Part shown: positions 5,256 to 7,823 of the stretch, one piece after another | How positions within the stretch are numbered: the first letter of the stretch is position 1 | Layout: every line of letters begins with the position of its first letter | DNA from: UBA6176 sp041688515 | GTDB lineage: Bacteria > Verrucomicrobiota > Verrucomicrobiia > Limisphaerales > UBA9464 | Direction of reading: 5' to 3' | Assembly: GCA_041688515.1 (NCBI GenBank) | Contig: JBDNHZ010000497.1 | Location: forward strand, 1-7,823 | DNA length: 7,823 bases | Made by a program: the position numbers and the translations under genes | The notes under the pieces: model-generated | Told to the model about the DNA's origin: nothing | Database searches by the model: none | What the model saw: the letters and a program-made list of their open reading frames with translations, nothing else

Positions 5256-7451
5256 TCAAGCCGGACCAAACACGGAGATGGACAGGGGCGGCAGCGTGAA
5301 CAGGGCCGACTGACGCTGGTTGTGAACGCTGAAATCCTCGGCGGTGACCCCGAGCGGATTTCCCACATCCGACCCGCCATAGACAGCCGCATTGCTGTTG
5401 AGCAGTTCACGCCATGGTCCGCCGACGGGAAGGCCGATGCGATACCCCTGATGCGGATTGGGGGTGAGGTTGAGGATCACGAGCAGGTGACGTCCGGTCT
5501 CCCGATCGAACCGCAGGAAGCTCAGTACCGAATTGGCGTGATCCCCGCAATCGACCCACGAGAAGCCGTCGGTATCGAAGTCGCTCCGGTGGATCGCCGG
5601 TTCCCGCAGGTAGAGCGCATTGAGATCTGCCACCCAGCGTTGGATGCCGGCGTGGAACGGGCCGGAGTCGAGCAACCACCAGTCGAGTTCGCCGTTGGCG
5701 TTCCACTCGTTGACCTGGCCGATCTCGCATCCCATGAAGAGCAACTTCTTGCCGGGGAACAGCCATTGATATCCGAGCAACGCGCGCAAGTTGGCGCAGC
5801 CCTGCCAATCGTCGCCCGGCATGCGTTGGCGGAGCGAACCCTTCCCGTGCACCACCTCGTCATGGGAGAGCGGCAGGGTGAAATTCTCCTGATAGTGATA
5901 CAGCATCGCGAACGTGAGGTCGTTCTGATGGTACCGGCGATGGATCGGGTCGCGTTTGAAGTAGTCCAGGGTGTCGTGCATCCAGCCCATGTTCCACTTC
6001 AGGTTGAACCCTAGACCGCCCAGCCAGGGCGGGCGCGACACCATCGGCCAGGCGGTGCTTTCCTCGGCGATGGTCACCACGCCCGGGTGCTCGGTCTGCA
6101 CCACGTGGTTCATGTGCCGCAGGAACCCGACCGCCTCCAGGTTTTCCCGGCCACCGTACTTGTTGGGAACCCACTCGCCTTCCTTGCGCGAATAATCGAG
6201 ATAGAGCATCGAGGCGACCGCATCGACCCGCAGGCCGTCCATGTGGAAGCGGTCGCACCAATAAAGCGCATTGGACGCCAGGAAATTCCGGACCTCGTGC
6301 CGTCCGAAGTTGAAGATCAACGTTCCCCAATCCTGATGGGCTCCCTGACGCGGATCCTCATGCTCGTACAGCGCGGTGCCGTCGTAGCGGGCGAGAGCCC
6401 AGTCATCGCGCGGGAAATGCGCCGGCACCCAGTCCACGATCACGCCGATGCCGGCGTCGTGGAAGGTCTCGACCAGGAATTGCAGGTCATCCGGAGTGCC
6501 GTAACGGGCGGTCGGGGCGAAGAACCCGGTCACCTGATAGCCCCAACTGGGATAGAAGGCATGCTCTGCCAGCGGCAGGAATTCGACGTGGGTGAAGCCC
6601 ATGCGCCGGACATAGTCCACCATCGCGCCGGCCAGTTCCCGATACCCGGGAGATTCCGAGGCCGACTTCTTCCGCCAGGAACCGGCGTGCACCTCGTAAA
6701 TGCTCACTGGCGACCGCAACAGGTTGGTCTCCCGACGCCGCTTCATCCAGGGCTCGTCGTTCCACACGTGACGTGCGGTATCCCAGACGATGGCGGCGTG
6801 CTTGGGCGGGTTTTCAAAGGCGAACCCGAAAGGATCGGTCTTCACCGCCAACGCCCCCTGCGCATCCAGCATCTCGAACTGGTACAAGGCCCCCTGGGTT
6901 ACCCCTGGAACGAAGATTTCCCAGACCCCCGAAGCCCCCATGCGCCGCATCGGATGACGGCGTCCGTCCCACCCGTTGAAATTGCCGACCACCGACACCC
7001 GTTGCGAATTGGGTGCCCAGACGGCAAAGGAAGTTCCCGGAACGCCATCCAGGATCCGCAGGTGCGCGCCGAGGGCGTCGTACAACCGGCGGTGATTTCC
7101 CTCGTTGAACAGGTGCAGGTCCGTGTCCCCGACCGTCGGCCAGAACGAGTAGGGATCGCGTCCCTGCGTGACCTGGCCATCCGCCCAGGTGACGCGCAGA
7201 TCGTAGGCATACACCCGGCTCATCGAGCGGATCACACCCTCGAACAGATCGGTGTCACCCACCCGCTTGAGCTTGAGCGTGGCGATGGACTTCTCATGCA
7301 CCGGCACGATCTCCACCGACTGCGCCCCCGGTTGGAACGATCGTCCCACCAGACCGGTGCCATCGCCCAGAGGATGGAGCCCGAGCAGTGAATGCGGCGA
7401 TCCATGGCGCAACCCGGTGAGGGATTCCACCTCGGTGGGAGTCAGTAGCAT
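5256..7451 (-). CDS. glgB: 1,4-alpha-glucan (glycogen) branching enzyme GlgB
   Basis: GlgB cuts an alpha-1,4 chain and rejoins the piece by an alpha-1,6 bond, creating branches in glycogen in the cytoplasm. The 731-residue product has the full-length bacterial layout. Residues about 10-115 form the N1 beta-sandwich and 125-225 a CBM48 domain (SFAVWAPNSQRVSVVGNFNGW at 141-161). The GH13 barrel follows to about 615, then the C-terminal beta domain ending LSISVFGPA. Catalytic residues are visible: nucleophile Asp410 in DGLRVDAVASMLYLDYSR, acid/base Glu463 in TIAEESTAWP, and Asp531 in LPLSHDEVVHGKGS. All three sit exactly five positions after the E. coli equivalents (405, 458, 526). I chose the ATG at 7449-7451 (MLLTPTEVESL) because the open frame upstream to 7562 encodes nothing family-like. 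It has no ribosome-binding site, but a promoter-like pair places a transcript start at or next to the ATG. The stop is 6 bp before the RluA-like gene, suggesting one transcript. No glgA, glgC or glgX is in the window. Confidence 0.97.
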   Translation of the reverse strand: MLLTPTEVESLTGLRHGSPHSLLGLHPLGDGTGLVGRSFQPGAQSVEIVPVHEKSIATLKLKRVGDTDLFEGVIRSMSRVYAYDLRVTWADGQVTQGRDPYSFWPTVGDTDLHLFNEGNHRRLYDALGAHLRILDGVPGTSFAVWAPNSQRVSVVGNFNGWDGRRHPMRRMGASGVWEIFVPGVTQGALYQFEMLDAQGALAVKTDPFGFAFENPPKHAAIVWDTARHVWNDEPWMKRRRETNLLRSPVSIYEVHAGSWRKKSASESPGYRELAGAMVDYVRRMGFTHVEFLPLAEHAFYPSWGYQVTGFFAPTARYGTPDDLQFLVETFHDAGIGVIVDWVPAHFPRDDWALARYDGTALYEHEDPRQGAHQDWGTLIFNFGRHEVRNFLASNALYWCDRFHMDGLRVDAVASMLYLDYSRKEGEWVPNKYGGRENLEAVGFLRHMNHVVQTEHPGVVTIAEESTAWPMVSRPPWLGGLGFNLKWNMGWMHDTLDYFKRDPIHRRYHQNDLTFAMLYHYQENFTLPLSHDEVVHGKGSLRQRMPGDDWQGCANLRALLGYQWLFPGKKLLFMGCEIGQVNEWNANGELDWWLLDSGPFHAGIQRWVADLNALYLREPAIHRSDFDTDGFSWVDCGDHANSVLSFLRFDRETGRHLLVILNLTPNPHQGYRIGLPVGGPWRELLNSNAAVYGGSDVGNPLGVTAEDFSVHNQRQSALFTLPPLSISVFGPA

Positions 7452-7458
7452 GGTGCCG

Positions 7459-7487
7459 ATGCTACCCGCACCGAACCGCGCTGCCAA
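7459..7487 (-). promoter_or_regulatory. Possible sigma-70-type promoter giving a leaderless glgB mRNA
   Basis: Read on the - strand, TTGGCA (7487-7482; 5 of 6 to TTGACA) and TAGCAT (7464-7459; 4 of 6 to TATAAT) are exactly 17 bp apart. Seven bases separate TAGCAT from the glgB ATG, so a transcript would begin at or within a base or two of the start codon. That agrees with the absence of a ribosome-binding site. The match is short and could be chance in this GC-rich sequence. Confidence 0.35.
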
Positions 7488-7557
7488 CCGGACATCCGGA
7501 GGGGAGTGAGAGAGAATCGGACGAGCTCGGCGAGTCCCGGAGACCTTGTTTCCCGGG

Positions 7558-7720
7558 TGCATCCGGACCCTGCCCCATCGGCGGCCCGCGATCCGGGAGG
7601 GCGATCACACTTTGCAAAGTGTGATCGCGTTCGGGGCGTCGTTGAACGCAGGAAAGGACCGTCCGCCCGCTCCCCACGCTTCCCCTCCGGCTCGAGGCGA
7701 TGCCCCGCCCCAGGACGGGG
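7558..7720. repeat. Tandem repeat unit 1 (163 bp) carrying the perfect palindrome
   Basis: The unit begins TGCATCCGGACCCTGCCCC and repeats from 7721 with a fixed 163-bp period. Over the 103 bp that can be compared there are only 3 differences by eye, so the duplication is recent or kept uniform. The palindrome lies 43 bp into the unit. An older, diverged relative is at 271-421. The array starts about 107 bp upstream of the glgB start codon. Confidence 0.9.
7601..7628. repeat. Perfect 28-bp palindrome, copy in tandem unit 1
   Basis: Identical to 48-75 and 7764-7791. It is preceded by GATCCGGGAGG, as in all copies that sit inside the larger unit, and followed by CGTTCGGGGCGTCG. Its centre is about 164 bp upstream of the glgB ATG, too far for a classical repressor site at the proposed promoter but possible for DNA looping or nucleoid-type binding. 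Confidence 0.9.
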
Positions 7721-7823
7721 TGCATCCGGACCCTGCCCCATCGGCGTCCCGCGATCCGGGAGGGCGATCACACTTTGCAAAGTGTGATCGCGTTCGGGGC
7801 GTCGTTGAACGTGGGAAAGGACC
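7721..7823. repeat. Tandem repeat unit 2, cut by the window end
   Basis: This is the second unit of the 163-bp tandem array. Relative to unit 1 it differs at one base before the palindrome (GGCGTCCC against GGCGGCCC) and two after it (GAACGTGG against GAACGCAG). Whether more units follow cannot be seen. Confidence 0.88.
7764..7791. repeat. Perfect 28-bp palindrome, copy in tandem unit 2
   Basis: Identical to 48-75 and 7601-7628, and exactly 163 bp from the latter. No base has changed within the palindrome although its unit has three differences outside it. With three differences in 103 bp, chance alone could explain that. Confidence 0.9.

Noticed and set aside
6087..7391. 434-codon open frame on the + strand opposite glgB
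   Set aside because: It lies wholly antisense to a gene with all catalytic motifs, its product has no recognisable domain, and long antisense frames are common in GC-rich genes.
7601..7628. Intrinsic terminator
   Set aside because: Stem is strong, but no T-run follows on either strand and it has no loop.
7506..7787. 93-codon + strand frame through the tandem repeats
   Set aside because: It passes through both repeat units and palindromes and has no domain; an open frame by composition only.
7601..7791. CRISPR array
   Set aside because: Only two near-identical 163-bp tandem units, with no unique spacers of regular length and no cas genes.

Overview
The window reads as GC-rich chromosomal DNA from a Verrucomicrobiota-like bacterium (a Limisphaerales/Pedosphaera-type relative would fit; Planctomycetota is the main alternative). 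The clues are the large secreted protein built of carboxypeptidase-regulatory-like beta-sandwich repeats behind an uncharacterised beta-rich N-terminal module, the abundance of dispersed intergenic repeats, and long spurious antisense ORFs typical of high GC. The assignment rests on gene style only, not on a database search.

Layout. Bases 1-728 carry no convincing gene and are packed with repeat debris: a perfect 28-bp palindrome (48-75), a CGCAGAG-type repeat (149-163), a diverged copy of a palindrome-bearing repeat (271-421) and a strong hairpin (449-487). Bases about 729-3190 (+ strand) hold one broken gene for a secreted multi-domain protein. Its reading frame changes inside the fourth regulatory-like repeat, where about 20-35 residues are missing. 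Its signal peptide also seems to lie in a different frame, and its 3' end dissolves into non-coding sequence. Bases 2991-3368 are a gene-free spacer with two more repeat fragments (3172-3200 and 3319-3333).

The - strand then carries three intact genes, read from right to left: glgB (7451-5256, glycogen branching enzyme), an RluA-family pseudouridine synthase (5249-4437, 6 bp after glgB) and a TraB/PrgY-like lipoprotein (4367-3369, 69 bp further on). The tight spacing suggests a glgB-rluA transcription unit, possibly extending to the lipoprotein. The three proteins have no obvious shared pathway, so co-transcription is not evidence of a shared function.

Upstream of glgB (7558-7823) sits a 163-bp tandem repeat, each unit centred on the same perfect palindrome as at 48-75. 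The window ends inside the second unit. The 271-421 copy aligns to it without gaps over about 150 bp (about 77% by hand count), and some palindrome bases have changed in compensating pairs. This palindromic repeat family is the most unusual structure here. I see no CRISPR array, tRNA, rRNA, transposase gene or recognisable defence system, and nothing that I would call a new multi-gene system.
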